From: Gilliamella sp. App6-5 | GTDB lineage: Bacteria > Pseudomonadota > Gammaproteobacteria > Enterobacterales > Orbaceae | DNA length: 64,000 nucleotides | Assembly (NCBI RefSeq): GCF_001690525.1 | Contig: NZ_LZGT01000038.1 | Span: 102,172 to 166,171, forward strand | Direction of reading: 5' to 3' | Shown: one piece after another, positions 1 to 9,734 of the stretch | Layout: every line of letters starts with the position of its first letter | Numbering within the stretch: position 1 is the stretch's first letter | Position numbers and translations under genes: made by a program | The notes under the pieces: generated by a model | Database searches by the model: none | Told to the model about the DNA's origin: nothing | What the model saw: the letters and a program-made list of their open reading frames with translations, nothing else

Positions 1-1667
1 GGCCCTGTTAACATTCCTTTAACTGGTTTATCAGTCAGGCTTTGTGCATATTTTGAATATTCAACCGTAATCGGTTTAGAACGTGAAATATCACCCCAAA
101 CAATCGGTGGCTTAACGCAACGTGTACCGTAAGATTGCACCCAAGCTTTTTCGGTAAACACAAAGCCATTTAAGCTTTCACCAAAATATTCGACCATGTC
201 ATTACGTTCAAATTCACCATGCACTAACACGTCAATGCCAATTTCTTCTTGCAATTTAATACACTCAGCAATTTTTTGTTGGTTAAATTCAGTGTATTGA
301 TTCAAACAAATTTCACCTTTTTTAAATTTAGCACGATTTAAACGCACATCAGGCGTTTGCGGGAATGATCCAATGGTTGTGGTTGGTAATAATGGTAAAT
401 TAAAGGCCTTTTTCTGCGCTGCTTCACGCACTGAAAACTCAGGTAAACGGGTAAAATCAGACGCGTTTAATGCCGCCACTTTTTGGCGAACCGCTTGGTT
501 TGCACCTTCACGTTCACGGGTAAATAGTGTTTGATTAGCTTTATAAGCAGTGTTATTTTCAGGATTTGCATCATTAAATAACTGACCAAGTTCAGCAAGC
601 TCTTGCAGCTTTTCTTGGGCAAAAGCAAAATAAGCACGTTGTTGAATGGTTAATTTGGTTTCATTTTGCAATGTATAAGGAACATGCAGTAATGAACAAG
701 ATGTATTTATCACAATATTTGTGGCTTTTTGCTTGATTTTACCAAGTAAAGCTAAGGTTTTTTGGTAATTATTTTTCCAGATATTTTTACCATTAACAAC
801 ACCAGCAAATAACACTTTATCAGCAGGGAAGCCATTATTTTCAAGTAAAGCAAATGACTGTTTACCTTCAACAAAATCAAGCCCAATCCCATCAAAAGGT
901 AAAGCGACAAGTTCTTTATAACAATCACGCACATCACCAAAATAGGTTTGTAGAACAATTTTGGTGTTACCTTTAACTGATAAAATCGCTTGATAAAGCT
1001 CGGTAAATAAGGCGATATCGTCTTGATTAAGATCGGTTACTAAAATTGGCTCATCAATTTGGATCCATTCAGCGCCAAGCGTTGTGAATTTTTGGATGAT
1101 CTCTTGATAAGCTTTAATAATATCCGCTTTAAAATCAACAAACTGTTTTTTACCTAAATACTGCGCTAATTTAAAAAAGGTTAATGCACCAATCACAACT
1201 GGCTTGGTTTGCACGCCTAGCGCTTTAGCTTCTTGATATTCATCAAAAGGTTTCGTACCTGTTAACTTAATCTGTACTGAATCTTCAATTTCAGGCACTA
1301 AATAGTGGTAATTGGTATTAAACCATTTTTTCATAGCCAGCGCACGCACATCACCTTTTTCGCCCTGATAACCACGCGCCATCGCGAAATAGCGGTCAAG
1401 TTCAGATAAACCTAAATCTTGATAACGTTTTGGAATGACATTCAACAAGCATGCGGTATCAAGTACGGCATCATAAAATGAAAAATCATTCGATGAAATA
1501 AAAGCAATTTTTTGTACCACTTGTTGTTTTAAGTGCTCGGCGCGTAACGCCTTGGCTTCGTCTAATAATTCAGCTTGGGTTTTATTGCCTTTAAAATAGG
1601 CTTCTGTTGCAAATTTAAGTTCACGAAGCTTACCAACACGAGGATATCCAATAACAGCAGTATTCAT
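1..1667 (-). CDS. metE: Cobalamin-independent methionine synthase MetE (3' end outside window)
   Basis: Cytoplasmic enzyme that transfers the methyl group of 5-methyltetrahydropteroyl-triglutamate to homocysteine, the last step of methionine synthesis without vitamin B12. About 555 of the usual roughly 755 codons are visible, reading leftwards from ATG at 1665-1667. The N-terminal half opens with the family motif YPRVGKLRELK. The start of the catalytic C-terminal half, TTIGSFPQT, is seen near residue 429. The zinc-binding His, Cys, Glu and Cys ligands lie in the missing part and cannot be checked. No clear MetJ or MetR operator was seen upstream. The frame is open throughout, so the gene looks intact and is cut only by the window edge. 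Confidence 0.96.
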   Translation of the reverse strand, partial: MNTAVIGYPRVGKLRELKFATEAYFKGNKTQAELLDEAKALRAEHLKQQVVQKIAFISSNDFSFYDAVLDTACLLNVIPKRYQDLGLSELDRYFAMARGYQGEKGDVRALAMKKWFNTNYHYLVPEIEDSVQIKLTGTKPFDEYQEAKALGVQTKPVVIGALTFFKLAQYLGKKQFVDFKADIIKAYQEIIQKFTTLGAEWIQIDEPILVTDLNQDDIALFTELYQAILSVKGNTKIVLQTYFGDVRDCYKELVALPFDGIGLDFVEGKQSFALLENNGFPADKVLFAGVVNGKNIWKNNYQKTLALLGKIKQKATNIVINTSCSLLHVPYTLQNETKLTIQQRAYFAFAQEKLQELAELGQLFNDANPENNTAYKANQTLFTREREGANQAVRQKVAALNASDFTRLPEFSVREAAQKKAFNLPLLPTTTIGSFPQTPDVRLNRAKFKKGEICLNQYTEFNQQKIAECIKLQEEIGIDVLVHGEFERNDMVEYFGESLNGFVFTEKAWVQSYGTRCVKPPIVWGDISRSKPITVEYSKYAQSLTDKPVKGMLTG

Positions 1668-1779
1668 TTTTATTTCCTTTTTATCATTTTTCTTTAGTGA
1701 TAAAAAAGATAACAAAAAAAACAGATATTGAATAATTCTAGTTTTTTATGGATTGTTATAGTTTTTAACTATGACAACT

Positions 1780-1814
1780 AAAATAAAAAATCCCACTATT
1801 TAAATAGTAGGATT
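1780..1814 (-). terminator. Rho-independent terminator after the yagU-like gene
   Basis: Read on the minus strand, AATCCTACTATT pairs with AATAGTGGGATT and is followed by a T-rich run. It begins about 30 bases after the stop of the YagU-like gene and separates it from metE. Confidence 0.75.
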
Positions 1815-1842
1815 GAACATTAACAGATGAAAGCTAAGCCAG

Positions 1843-2394
1843 TTATTGGCGCCAGTTACCATGAATTGGTCTTGTAAAATGAGCAAGTACCGCAATCATA
1901 CACACTTCGATCGATGCTCCCCAATAGATATGACCTAGAATTTCACTCCAAAGTTCATAACCATTTAAATTCCATAACCAACCAACCGTACCTTCCGCAT
2001 CATAAGCAGGATGGCGGAAACCAAGCAATGGAATTAAAAAGCCGTGCATCACAACGGTAATAATAATGCCGTACAATGCCCCATACCATAAGCGGATTTT
2101 GTTGCAATAATATGCACCTGCAACATAAACAAAGGCAAAAGCAAAACTAAATAACCAGTGATAAAGTGTCACCGCACCTAAAACGCTTGCCCCTTGGTAA
2201 ATATAATCAAGCGAGTGGGAATTAATCCCAAGCCAACCAAGCCACGCATCAATATGTGCCGCTGGTGGCGAAATTTCGCCAGGTACGCGCGGAGGCATAT
2301 TGACCTCTGAACCCCATTTTACTAATGAACTAAAAAATCCGCCAATAATGGTGGTCCATATAATAACTTGGCGATTTGTTTTATTTCCAAACAT
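1843..2394 (-). CDS. YagU-family (DUF1440) inner membrane protein
   Basis: 183-residue hydrophobic protein resembling E. coli YagU, an inner-membrane protein linked to acid resistance but without a defined activity. Visible family features are an N-terminal membrane segment followed by VKWGSEVNMPPRVP (YagU has FVKWGAEVPLPPRSP), three further hydrophobic segments, and a C-terminal SEILGHIYWGASIE stretch matching YagU SEIFGHLVWFWSIE. The start ATG at 2392-2394 follows a weak ribosome site. It is monocistronic: its own terminator lies downstream, and a long intergenic stretch lies upstream. The family assignment is firm; the function is not known. Confidence 0.8.
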   Translation of the reverse strand: MFGNKTNRQVIIWTTIIGGFFSSLVKWGSEVNMPPRVPGEISPPAAHIDAWLGWLGINSHSLDYIYQGASVLGAVTLYHWLFSFAFAFVYVAGAYYCNKIRLWYGALYGIIITVVMHGFLIPLLGFRHPAYDAEGTVGWLWNLNGYELWSEILGHIYWGASIEVCMIAVLAHFTRPIHGNWRQ

Positions 2395-2838
2395 ACTGGG
2401 TATCCCATAGTTAAAATAAATACGTCATCGGATTATACTCCACAGCAGTAGATAAAAGAAGAATAAAAGGGATAGGCTGATTGTAAAAGTTATTGGAATG
2501 ATGGGGGTAGTTACATTCATTGGTTAAAATAATCCTTGAAATCTTTATAAAGTGTTTTATGCCACCTTTAGGCAAAGGTAATTTTCAAAGCAATTAGTCC
2601 ATGTTGTTGAAAAATAATCGAGCATAACCACTATGTAAATCTAGCTTAAATAAATCATTGAATGTGATTATTTATTATTAAAACGGTATAGAATCCTGAA
2701 TATTTTTTACAACAATATAATTTAAAATGTGAACAGTTGGAATTATTTGATTAATAAATATTCAGTATAAATAGAATGTGTTATATTATTTTCGTGTGAT
2801 TTTACAATGTGATCGGGTGGGTGTTAAGTTGACTTATC
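2395..2838. other. AT-rich intergenic region without recognised gene
   Basis: About 440 bases upstream of the yagU-like gene. It is strongly AT-rich with short broken reading frames on both strands. It should hold the promoter of the yagU-like gene. I see no RNA gene, repeat or clear operator in it. Confidence 0.5.
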
Positions 2839-2969
2839 ATGGTAAATCCTTATGAGTTGTACCAATTTGTTGAGTTGTTGAATAGATTTGTACGTAAAAA
2901 GTTGGCAGTTTAGAATATTATCAAGATTTTAGAGAGTACGCAGTTAAGGTGATGGAGGGAGCAAAGTAG
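2839..2969 (+). pseudogene. Possible frameshifted remnant of a small protein gene
   Basis: An ATG-started frame (MVNPYELYQF...) stops at a TAG after 24 codons. The +1 frame continues without a gap for another 18 codons (EYYQDFREYAVKVMEGAK) before a TAG at 2967-2969. Both halves have normal amphipathic protein composition, and a single-base change would join them into one protein of about 43 residues. I do not recognise the family. It could be a decayed small gene or chance open frames in AT-rich DNA. Confidence 0.25.
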
Positions 2970-2991
2970 AATTGGCCCTATAAGTAGAGTC

Positions 2992-3555
2992 TTATATTTT
3001 AATAATCATTGAAGTAAATTCAGCTAACCAATTTTCATACGATAATACGTGTTTAACTAATCCTCTTATATCAGCAATATCATATATAGCATAAAAAATT
3101 GCATCAGAGGGACTTATTTGTTTGAATATCTTTTTCATGTCTATTGGATCATTTGTCATAAAAACTATTGCATCTTGATTAGGAATTCTTTTTGCCGCAA
3201 AATGAGCAAAAATATTTCTATGATTTCTTCGAAATTTTATTTCTTCAAGTTTCTCTTCTGCTTCTTTTCTTTGTTCATGGCTTAGGTTTAATTCTGAAAG
3301 ACAAGATATAATTTTATTAACTAAATTAGGAATAATATGTAATTCTTTTTGACTTGTAATTAAAATTCCTTTTGCTTTTAATATATTAAAACAACGCCTA
3401 ATGTTTAAATCAATAAAATTGTCAGTTTGTATATACATACCTAATATTCTAAAGTCTTCATTAGTTAAATTTTCTAATAACTCAACTTCAAAATTTTTTA
3501 ATTCATTTTCCAATGCTAATATTTGTTCAGTCCTAAATTCTTTTGGTAATCCCAT
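2992..3555 (-). CDS. Uncharacterised protein with a HEPN-like R-X4-H motif
   Basis: 187-residue, charged, largely helical protein with no signal peptide or membrane segment. The N-terminal two thirds are predicted helices rich in Glu, Leu and Asn. Around residues 108-120 it carries RRNHRNIFAHF, in which RNIFAH fits the R-X4-6-H signature of HEPN-fold RNases, with the usual polar residue after the Arg. The rest of the fold cannot be confirmed by eye. ATG start at 3553-3555 behind AGAGAA. It stands alone between intergenic stretches, divergent from recN, so there is no visible partner. The function is unknown; an RNase or toxin role is inference from the motif only. Confidence 0.6.
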   Translation of the reverse strand: MGLPKEFRTEQILALENELKNFEVELLENLTNEDFRILGMYIQTDNFIDLNIRRCFNILKAKGILITSQKELHIIPNLVNKIISCLSELNLSHEQRKEAEEKLEEIKFRRNHRNIFAHFAAKRIPNQDAIVFMTNDPIDMKKIFKQISPSDAIFYAIYDIADIRGLVKHVLSYENWLAEFTSMIIKI

Positions 3556-3859
3556 TTTATTTCTCTTTATTTAACTTTTATCGAAGAATAATCAGTCAAT
3601 CTAACTTAGAATCAATTATCCCTTTACACTCTGCTTACCGTAATTGATGCAAAACTCAACTAACTCATTTTTTTAAGTTGCATCTAATCATTATTATTAA
3701 TCTTCATACGACAAAATAATTTTATCAATCTCCCTATACTTGAACACAAGCTTCCCTCCCAAAACACCTCAAAAAATAAAAACAATCACCTGTATTTATT
3801 TACAGTGCTTTTACTGCTATACTGCCAATATTATAACTAGTCTTATGTATTAATTTATT
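3556..3859. other. Divergent promoter region, HEPN-like gene / recN
   Basis: About 300 AT-rich bases carrying the outward promoters of both flanking genes and the LexA site next to recN. Nothing else was recognised. Confidence 0.6.
3790..3805 (+). promoter_or_regulatory. LexA (SOS) box upstream of recN
   Basis: CTGTATTTATTTACAG matches the LexA consensus CTG-N10-CAG with an AT-rich centre. It ends 54 bases before the recN start. recN is a classical SOS gene in enterics, so the site fits its neighbour. Confidence 0.85.
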
Positions 3860-5521
3860 ATGATAACTCAACTAACTATTAATAATTTTGCTATTGTGGA
3901 TCAACTTCTTGTTGACTTTACTATGGGGATGACCGCTATTACAGGTGAAACGGGCGCGGGGAAATCTATTGCTATTGACGCATTAGGATTATGTTTGGGT
4001 AATCGTTCTGATGCCTCATCTATTCGGCATGGTGCTGATCGTGTTGATATTTCAGCTTGTTTTGTGCTTGATGATACGCCGGCTGCATTTGCGTGGTTGA
4101 GAGAAAATCAGCTTGATGAGGGCAATGAATGCATTTTACGCCGAGTGATTAATCAAGATGGGCGTTCTAAAGCATTTATTAATGGTCGTGCGGTACCTAT
4201 TTCGCAATTAAAAGATTTGGGGCAAATGTTGATTCAAATTCATGGGCAACATGAACATCAGCGCCTGTTACGCAGCGATTATCAACAGTTGTTACTAAAT
4301 CATTATATGAATGAGCCCACCTTGCTTGCCCAAATGCAGCAAGCCTATAAACAGTGGAAAGAAGCAACACGAGCCTACCAGCAATACCAAACCTCACGAC
4401 AAGAGCGTGATGCGCATATGCAACTTTTGCAATATCAGTTAAAAGAGTTAAACGAATTTTCACCAATTTCTGGTGAATATCAACAAATTGATGAAGAATA
4501 TAAACGATTGTCCAACAGTGAACAATTAATCAATCTAAGCCAACAATCTGTGATGTTGTTAGATGAAGCCGATGAATATAACGTCAGTAATTTGCTCAGT
4601 AGTGTTAAAAATAGTGTTCAAGAATTGGTTGAGCTCGATCCCACTTTACATAATGTTTGTAACATGCTTGACGAGGCTTCCATTCAGATTAAAGAAGCCA
4701 GCTACGAACTTCGTCACTATAGTGAACGTTTAGAGATTGATCCAGCTCGCGTTATGCAACTTGAACAGCGATTATCTAAACAAATTGCTTTAGCGCGTAA
4801 ACATCATGTTGCCCCCGAAGCATTACCTGATTTGCATCAAACCTTGTTGGCTGAATTTAAACAGCTAAATCAGCAAGATGAACAAAATGAACAACTTAAA
4901 ACCGATATTAGCAAATACCATCAACTCGCGGTTGAAATTGCCGCTAAATTGCATCAAAAAAGGATCACAATAAGTAAAACTTTAGCCAAAAAAGTGACCA
5001 CCATTATGCATGAACTATCTATGCCAAATGGACAATTTAGTATCGATATCGCTTTTGACGAAAATCGATTAAATGAAGATGGCACCGATCAAGTCATCTT
5101 TTTAGTCAGCACCAACGCTGGTCAAAATCCACAACCGCTTGCTAAAGTGGCATCTGGTGGTGAATTATCACGTATTGCCTTAGCCATTCAAGTTTTAACA
5201 GCGCAAAAAATGGATACTCCTGCTTTAATCTTTGATGAAATTGATGTTGGTATTAGTGGTCCAACTGCCGCTAAAGTGGGGCAACTATTAAGGCAACTTG
5301 GGCAATCGACCCAAGTAATTACCGTCACACACTTACCACAAGTGGCAGGGCAAGCAAATCAGCACTATTTTGTGAGTAAACAAACAGATAGCAAACAAAC
5401 CTCAACCGATATGCAAAAATTGGATGAAAATGGACGGTTAAATGAGTTAGCCAGATTATTAGGTGGCGATAAAATTACAGAGGCAACATTAGCCAATGCA
5501 AAAGAGCTACTTATTATCTAA
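3860..5521 (+). CDS. recN: DNA repair ATPase RecN
   Basis: SMC-like ATPase that acts with RecA in double-strand break repair, cytoplasmic on the nucleoid. 553 residues, the same length as E. coli RecN. The Walker A GETGAGKS is at residues 29-36. A central coiled-coil region of about 200 residues follows. The ABC signature [12 protein letters not shown] and the Walker B region [14 protein letters not shown] lie in the last quarter, and the H-loop VTHLPQVAG follows. The ATG at 3860 gives [12 protein letters not shown], which aligns with the E. coli start. The LexA box upstream indicates SOS induction. Confidence 0.98.
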   Translation: MITQLTINNFAIVDQLLVDFTMGMTAITGETGAGKSIAIDALGLCLGNRSDASSIRHGADRVDISACFVLDDTPAAFAWLRENQLDEGNECILRRVINQDGRSKAFINGRAVPISQLKDLGQMLIQIHGQHEHQRLLRSDYQQLLLNHYMNEPTLLAQMQQAYKQWKEATRAYQQYQTSRQERDAHMQLLQYQLKELNEFSPISGEYQQIDEEYKRLSNSEQLINLSQQSVMLLDEADEYNVSNLLSSVKNSVQELVELDPTLHNVCNMLDEASIQIKEASYELRHYSERLEIDPARVMQLEQRLSKQIALARKHHVAPEALPDLHQTLLAEFKQLNQQDEQNEQLKTDISKYHQLAVEIAAKLHQKRITISKTLAKKVTTIMHELSMPNGQFSIDIAFDENRLNEDGTDQVIFLVSTNAGQNPQPLAKVASGGELSRIALAIQVLTAQKMDTPALIFDEIDVGISGPTAAKVGQLLRQLGQSTQVITVTHLPQVAGQANQHYFVSKQTDSKQTSTDMQKLDENGRLNELARLLGGDKITEATLANAKELLII

Positions 5522-5572
5522 CTGAATTGTGGTAATATAGCGCTTTCATCTTGATGTGAAGGAAGCTTGATC

Positions 5573-6799
5573 ATGAGTCTATCGGGTAAACATATTTTGT
5601 TAGGCATTACTGGTGGCATTGCTGCGTATAAATGCCCTGATCTTGTTCGCCATTTAAAAAAAGCAGGTGCGCAAGTGCATGTCGTGCTGACGGATTCTGC
5701 TAGCCATTTTGTGACTAAAATGACCCTGCAAGCTGTTTCTGGCAATCAAGTATCTTGTGATCTCTTTGATCCGTCGGCCGAGCTTTCTATGAGTCATATT
5801 GCACTGGCCAAATGGGCTGATTTAGTCTTAATTGCGCCAGCAACTGCCAATATTATTGCCAAAATGGCCAATGGTATTGCTGATGACCTGTTATCAACCA
5901 TTTGCTTAGCCACGCCAGCACCAATAGCCATTGCTCCAGCAATGAATCAACAAATGTATAAAGCTGTGGCGACTCAACATAATTTATCAGTATTAGCCTC
6001 AAGAAATACCTTGATTTTCGGACCAGATAGCGGGTTCCAAGCCTGTGGTGATATTGGATCAGGACGTATGCTTGAGCCACACGCAATTGTTGAAGAAATT
6101 GCACACTATTTTAAAGCAACTTCAGTACTTTCAGACATATCCATTACCATTACAGCAGGCCCAACGATCGAAGAAATCGATCCAGTTCGTTACATTAGTA
6201 ATTACAGTTCAGGAAAAATGGGCTTTGCAATTGCAAATGCAGCCGCTCAAATGGGTGCTACAGTCACATTAATTAGTGGACCAGTCCATTTAGATACGCC
6301 AAATGATGTCAAGCGAATTGACGTTAAAAGCGCTAAACAGATGTATGATGAAGCATTAAATTGCGCGCAAAAATCAACTATTTTTATTTCGTGCGCGGCG
6401 GTTGCCGATTATCATGCCAAAACAATTGCGCCACAAAAAATCAAAAAAACCAGCGATAACGACGAACTTATTATTGAATTAGTAAAAAACCCCGATATTG
6501 TCGCAAGTGTCGCAGCACTAAAAACGAATCGCCCTTTTGTGGTAGGATTTGCAGCTGAAACTCATGATGTCAAAACTTATGCACTAAAAAAATTAATCAC
6601 AAAAAATCTAGATTTAATTTGCGCTAATGATGTTTCAGACAAAACCATCGGCTTTAATTCTGATCAAAATACATTAACGCTATATTGGCAAAATGGTGAG
6701 CAAACGTTACCATTAAGCAGTAAACAACAATTAGCAACACAGTTACTTCAAGCTGTTATAACACGATATAAAGCGAGTCATGATGAAAAGAAAAATTGA
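5573..6799 (+). CDS. coaBC: Bifunctional phosphopantothenoylcysteine decarboxylase / phosphopantothenate-cysteine ligase
   Basis: Two consecutive steps of coenzyme A synthesis in one cytoplasmic flavoprotein. The N-terminal CoaC domain has the ITGGIAAYK flavin loop, the catalytic-His region [12 protein letters not shown], the PAMNQQMY motif and the [11 protein letters not shown] loop with its catalytic Cys. The C-terminal CoaB domain begins near residue 185 with [18 protein letters not shown] and contains KMVKNPDIV-type (here LVKNPDIV) and NDVS motifs. I take the ATG at 5573 because GAAGGA lies at the right distance; a TTG two codons upstream is less likely. About 408 residues. Its end overlaps dut by 20 bases, so the two are probably coupled. 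Confidence 0.97.
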   Translation: MSLSGKHILLGITGGIAAYKCPDLVRHLKKAGAQVHVVLTDSASHFVTKMTLQAVSGNQVSCDLFDPSAELSMSHIALAKWADLVLIAPATANIIAKMANGIADDLLSTICLATPAPIAIAPAMNQQMYKAVATQHNLSVLASRNTLIFGPDSGFQACGDIGSGRMLEPHAIVEEIAHYFKATSVLSDISITITAGPTIEEIDPVRYISNYSSGKMGFAIANAAAQMGATVTLISGPVHLDTPNDVKRIDVKSAKQMYDEALNCAQKSTIFISCAAVADYHAKTIAPQKIKKTSDNDELIIELVKNPDIVASVAALKTNRPFVVGFAAETHDVKTYALKKLITKNLDLICANDVSDKTIGFNSDQNTLTLYWQNGEQTLPLSSKQQLATQLLQAVITRYKASHDEKKN

Positions 6800-7241
6800 T
6801 ATAAAAGTATTAGACCAACGTTTGGGTAATGAATTTCCACTCCCTACCTATGCAACCGCAGGATCTGCTGGTATTGATTTACGCGCGATGTTTGATAAAA
6901 CCACGGAAATCAAACCCGGCGAAACTATCTTAACGCCGACGGGCTTATCAATGCATATTGCCGATCCTAGTTTGGCTGCCTTAGTATTACCTCGTTCAGG
7001 GCTTGGTTCAAAAAATGGTATTGTGCTTGGTAATTTGGTTGGTTTAATCGATTCTGATTATCAAGGCCAATTATTTGTTCCCGTTTGGAATCGTAGTCAA
7101 ACACCTTTTGTTATTGAGGCAGGCGATCGAATTGCCCAATTAATTATTGTTCCGGTTGTACAAGCCGAATTTAACATTGTTGATGAATTTGTTGAGTCAG
7201 CGCGTGGAGAAGGTGGATTTGGGCATTCGGGTAAAAAATGA
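6780..7241 (+). CDS. dut: dUTP diphosphatase (dUTPase)
   Basis: Hydrolyses dUTP to dUMP, keeping uracil out of DNA and supplying dTMP synthesis; a cytoplasmic trimer. 153 residues. All five dUTPase motifs are visible in order: [41 protein letters not shown] and the C-terminal lid [12 protein letters not shown]. There are two consecutive ATG codons (6780 and 6783) and either could serve. It starts inside the end of coaBC, and its stop overlaps the slmA start as ATGA, giving a tightly coupled coaBC-dut-slmA operon as in enterics. Confidence 0.98.
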   Translation: MMKRKIDIKVLDQRLGNEFPLPTYATAGSAGIDLRAMFDKTTEIKPGETILTPTGLSMHIADPSLAALVLPRSGLGSKNGIVLGNLVGLIDSDYQGQLFVPVWNRSQTPFVIEAGDRIAQLIIVPVVQAEFNIVDEFVESARGEGGFGHSGKK

Positions 7242-7831
7242 CTGTGAGTAGCAAAAATAAAAATCGTAAAGAAGATATCTTACAAGCATTGGCAAAAATG
7301 CTTGAATCCAATGAAGGCACTCAACGAATTACAACGGCCAAATTAGCCGCAACAGTAGGTGTGTCTGAAGCAGCGCTATATCGACATTTTCCAAGCAAAA
7401 CAAAAATGTTTGAAAGCTTAATTGTTTATATTGAAGATATCTTGTTGTCGCGCATTAATGTGATTATTCAAGATGAGCCTAATACCTTTACGCGTTTACA
7501 ACTTATTCTTGCGTTGATATTGGGCTTTTCTGAAAAAAACCCGGGATTAACCAGAATTATGACCGGTCATGCATTAATGTTTGAGCAAGAACAGTTACAA
7601 GAGCGGATTAGCCAACTATTTGAACGCATTGAGACTCAAATTAAACAAGTTTTACGTGAACGAAAAATTCGTGAGGGAGTGGCTTTTATAACAGACGAAC
7701 GGATTTTATCTAGCCAGTTATTAGCTTATTGTGAAGGTATGATGGCGCGTTATTCTCGTTCAGGTTTTAAATATCTACCCACCACTAATTTTGATACACG
7801 TTGGAGTTTATTAGTTAAACAATTGGTTTAG
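7238..7831 (+). CDS. slmA: Nucleoid occlusion factor SlmA
   Basis: TetR-family DNA-binding protein that binds chromosomal sites and antagonises FtsZ polymerisation, so the septum does not form over the nucleoid. 197 residues against 198 in E. coli. The N-terminal helix-turn-helix ([23 protein letters not shown], residues about 27-49) is nearly identical to E. coli SlmA, and the [15 protein letters not shown] stretch of the ligand domain is also conserved. The start overlaps the dut stop by four bases, so translation is probably coupled. Confidence 0.97.
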   Translation: MTVSSKNKNRKEDILQALAKMLESNEGTQRITTAKLAATVGVSEAALYRHFPSKTKMFESLIVYIEDILLSRINVIIQDEPNTFTRLQLILALILGFSEKNPGLTRIMTGHALMFEQEQLQERISQLFERIETQIKQVLRERKIREGVAFITDERILSSQLLAYCEGMMARYSRSGFKYLPTTNFDTRWSLLVKQLV

Positions 7832-7892
7832 CCAAATTTGCACTAAAACACATTAACAGAAATTTCTATTCCCTATTACCGAGGATAATAAG

Positions 7893-8726
7893 ATGAATTT
7901 TGAAGATTTCTTAAATCATACCCTTACCTTTATCAAACGATATGATGGGGTTGTATTTAGCTATATCGCTCATTTCTGCTTTGCTATTCTTATTTTTGTT
8001 ATTGGTAGAACGATTGCTAGATTTATTAGCAACCAATTAAAACGGATATTGTTCAACCGACACGTTGATCCGACCGTTGTTAAATTTGTCAGTGCTTTGT
8101 CTTATTATGCCATCATTGTCATGACATTGGTTGCCGTTTTAGGTCAATTAGGCGTACAAACGGCGTCGATTGTTGCTGTTATTGGTGCCGCTGGTTTAGC
8201 GATTGGTTTGGCATTACAAGGTTCGCTATCTAACTTTGCCGCTGGGGTTATTTTAATTATTTTTCGTCCATTTAAAGTTGGTGAAACTGTTGTCATCAAT
8301 AGCCAGCAAGGCGTTATTGATTCTATACAAATCTTCTCAACCTCTATTGTTACCCCAACGAATGAACTTGTTGTGATCCCGAATAGTCAGGTAGTGAGTG
8401 CCAACATTATTAACTATACACGTTTACCTGAAAGACGTTTAGATTTGGTAATTAATGTGGGTTATAATTCAGATATTCAAAAAGTTTATCAAGTATTAAA
8501 ACAAGCCGTTGATAAAACCAATAATATATTAACCACCAAAGAGCCAACCATTCGATTAGATGTGTTAGATGCTTCCTCAATGAATTTTAATGTTTTAGTT
8601 TGGACATTAAATGAAAATTACGGCACCGTAAAAGGTGAATTGCTTGAAAATATCAAAAATGGGCTAACTGAAAATAATATCAATATTCCATATCCAACCA
8701 TGGATGTAAACCTTAATACTAAGTAA
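7893..8726 (+). CDS. mscS: Small-conductance mechanosensitive channel MscS
   Basis: Inner-membrane channel that opens under membrane tension and protects against hypo-osmotic shock. 277 residues, close to the 286 of E. coli MscS. It has two N-terminal hydrophobic segments, then the glycine- and alanine-rich pore helix (IGAAGLAIGLALQGSLSNFA). The conserved IIFRPFKVGE follows, leading into the cytoplasmic beta and alpha/beta cage with PNSQV near residue 168. The RBS GAGGATAATAAG precedes the ATG. It lies 60 bases after slmA and ends at a strong terminator shared with cysE. Confidence 0.93.
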   Translation: MNFEDFLNHTLTFIKRYDGVVFSYIAHFCFAILIFVIGRTIARFISNQLKRILFNRHVDPTVVKFVSALSYYAIIVMTLVAVLGQLGVQTASIVAVIGAAGLAIGLALQGSLSNFAAGVILIIFRPFKVGETVVINSQQGVIDSIQIFSTSIVTPTNELVVIPNSQVVSANIINYTRLPERRLDLVINVGYNSDIQKVYQVLKQAVDKTNNILTTKEPTIRLDVLDASSMNFNVLVWTLNENYGTVKGELLENIKNGLTENNINIPYPTMDVNLNTK

Positions 8727-8733
8727 CAGTTAT

Positions 8734-8769
8734 ACAAAACGCCGTCGATATCTATTAACGGCGTTTTGT
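8734..8769. terminator. Bidirectional terminator between mscS and cysE
   Basis: A perfect 12-bp stem, ACAAAACGCCGT paired with ACGGCGTTTTGT, with a 12-base loop. It is followed by T-rich sequence in both directions and sits between two convergent genes. Confidence 0.9.
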
Positions 8770-8784
8770 ATTATTTAATAACAA

Positions 8785-9657
8785 TTAAATATCTTGATCC
8801 ATATTTAAAGCTGGCTTGTCGCAATCAGGGCAACCCACCACTTTTGCTGGCACGCCGGCAACGGTGGTATGCGGAGGCACAGGATCTAACACAACTGAAC
8901 CCGCACCAATTTTAGCTCCTTTGCCTATTTCAATATTGCCTAAAATCGTGGAATGCGCACCAATCATTACGCCCTCACGAATTTTTGGGTGGCGATCACC
9001 ATTTTGTTTACCCGTGCCACCTAAGGTGACGGATTGTAAAATAGAAACATCGTTTTCAATTACCACGGTTTCACCAATCACAATGCCTGTTGCATGATCA
9101 AACATCACCCCATAGCCAATTTTTGCTGCTGGGTGAATATCTACCCCAAACACTATCGCAATCTGGCTTTGTAAAAAAATCGCCAATGATTTACGATTTT
9201 GCTGCCAAAGCCAATGAGCAATTCGATAAGCTTGTAGTGATAAAAAACCTTTGTAATAAAGCAGTGGCGTTGAATAATAATGAGTTGCTGGATCGCGAAT
9301 ATAGACAGCTAGAATATCGTTTATTGCGGACTGAATAATATTTTCATCAGCTTTATATGCTTGCCGAGCAATTTCACGAATTTCAATAGCCGGCATAACC
9401 TGAGAAACAAGCTTATTAGCTAAAATATAGCTTAAAGCACTACCCAGATCTTCATGATTGAGCAAAGTTGCATGGAAATAACTCGCCAGCATTGGTTCAC
9501 TTTCGACTAATGTCGATGCTTCTTGTCGAATGGCTTGCCATAACATCTCGGGTTTAACGACTATTTTTGCATCGTTCACGACACGTTCCTGTACACAATA
9601 ACTAAAATTGTTAACATTGTTTCGCAAACTTAACCTAGAAGCAAGTTTTGTATTCAT
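8785..9657 (-). CDS. cysE: Serine O-acetyltransferase CysE
   Basis: Acetylates serine with acetyl-CoA, the committed step of cysteine synthesis; a cytoplasmic hexamer. It has the helical N-terminal domain (ESEPMLASYFHATLLNHEDLGSALS) and a C-terminal left-handed beta helix of hexapeptide repeats. The catalytic region contains DIHPAAKIG and GDRHPKIREGVMIGA, and the end is VAGVPAKVVG. At 290 residues it is longer than E. coli CysE (273): about 30 extra N-terminal residues, with a shorter tail ending MDQDI. An internal ATG at codon 38 (MLWQAIRQEA) would give the usual N-terminus, so the start is uncertain. The divergent neighbour upstream is the sucrose regulon. Confidence 0.95.
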   Translation of the reverse strand: MNTKLASRLSLRNNVNNFSYCVQERVVNDAKIVVKPEMLWQAIRQEASTLVESEPMLASYFHATLLNHEDLGSALSYILANKLVSQVMPAIEIREIARQAYKADENIIQSAINDILAVYIRDPATHYYSTPLLYYKGFLSLQAYRIAHWLWQQNRKSLAIFLQSQIAIVFGVDIHPAAKIGYGVMFDHATGIVIGETVVIENDVSILQSVTLGGTGKQNGDRHPKIREGVMIGAHSTILGNIEIGKGAKIGAGSVVLDPVPPHTTVAGVPAKVVGCPDCDKPALNMDQDI

Positions 9658-9670
9658 TTATCACCACGTT

Positions 9671-9705
9671 AAAAAGCAAAATGGAAATTCCATGTTTCCA
9701 TTTTG
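9671..9705 (-). terminator. Terminator after cscB
   Basis: An 11-bp perfect stem, CAAAATGGAAA with TTTCCATTTTG, followed on the minus strand by CTTTTT. It lies about 30 bases after the cscB stop. Confidence 0.85.
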
Positions 9706-9734
9706 TTATTATTGTTAGCGCGAATTTAAGATTA

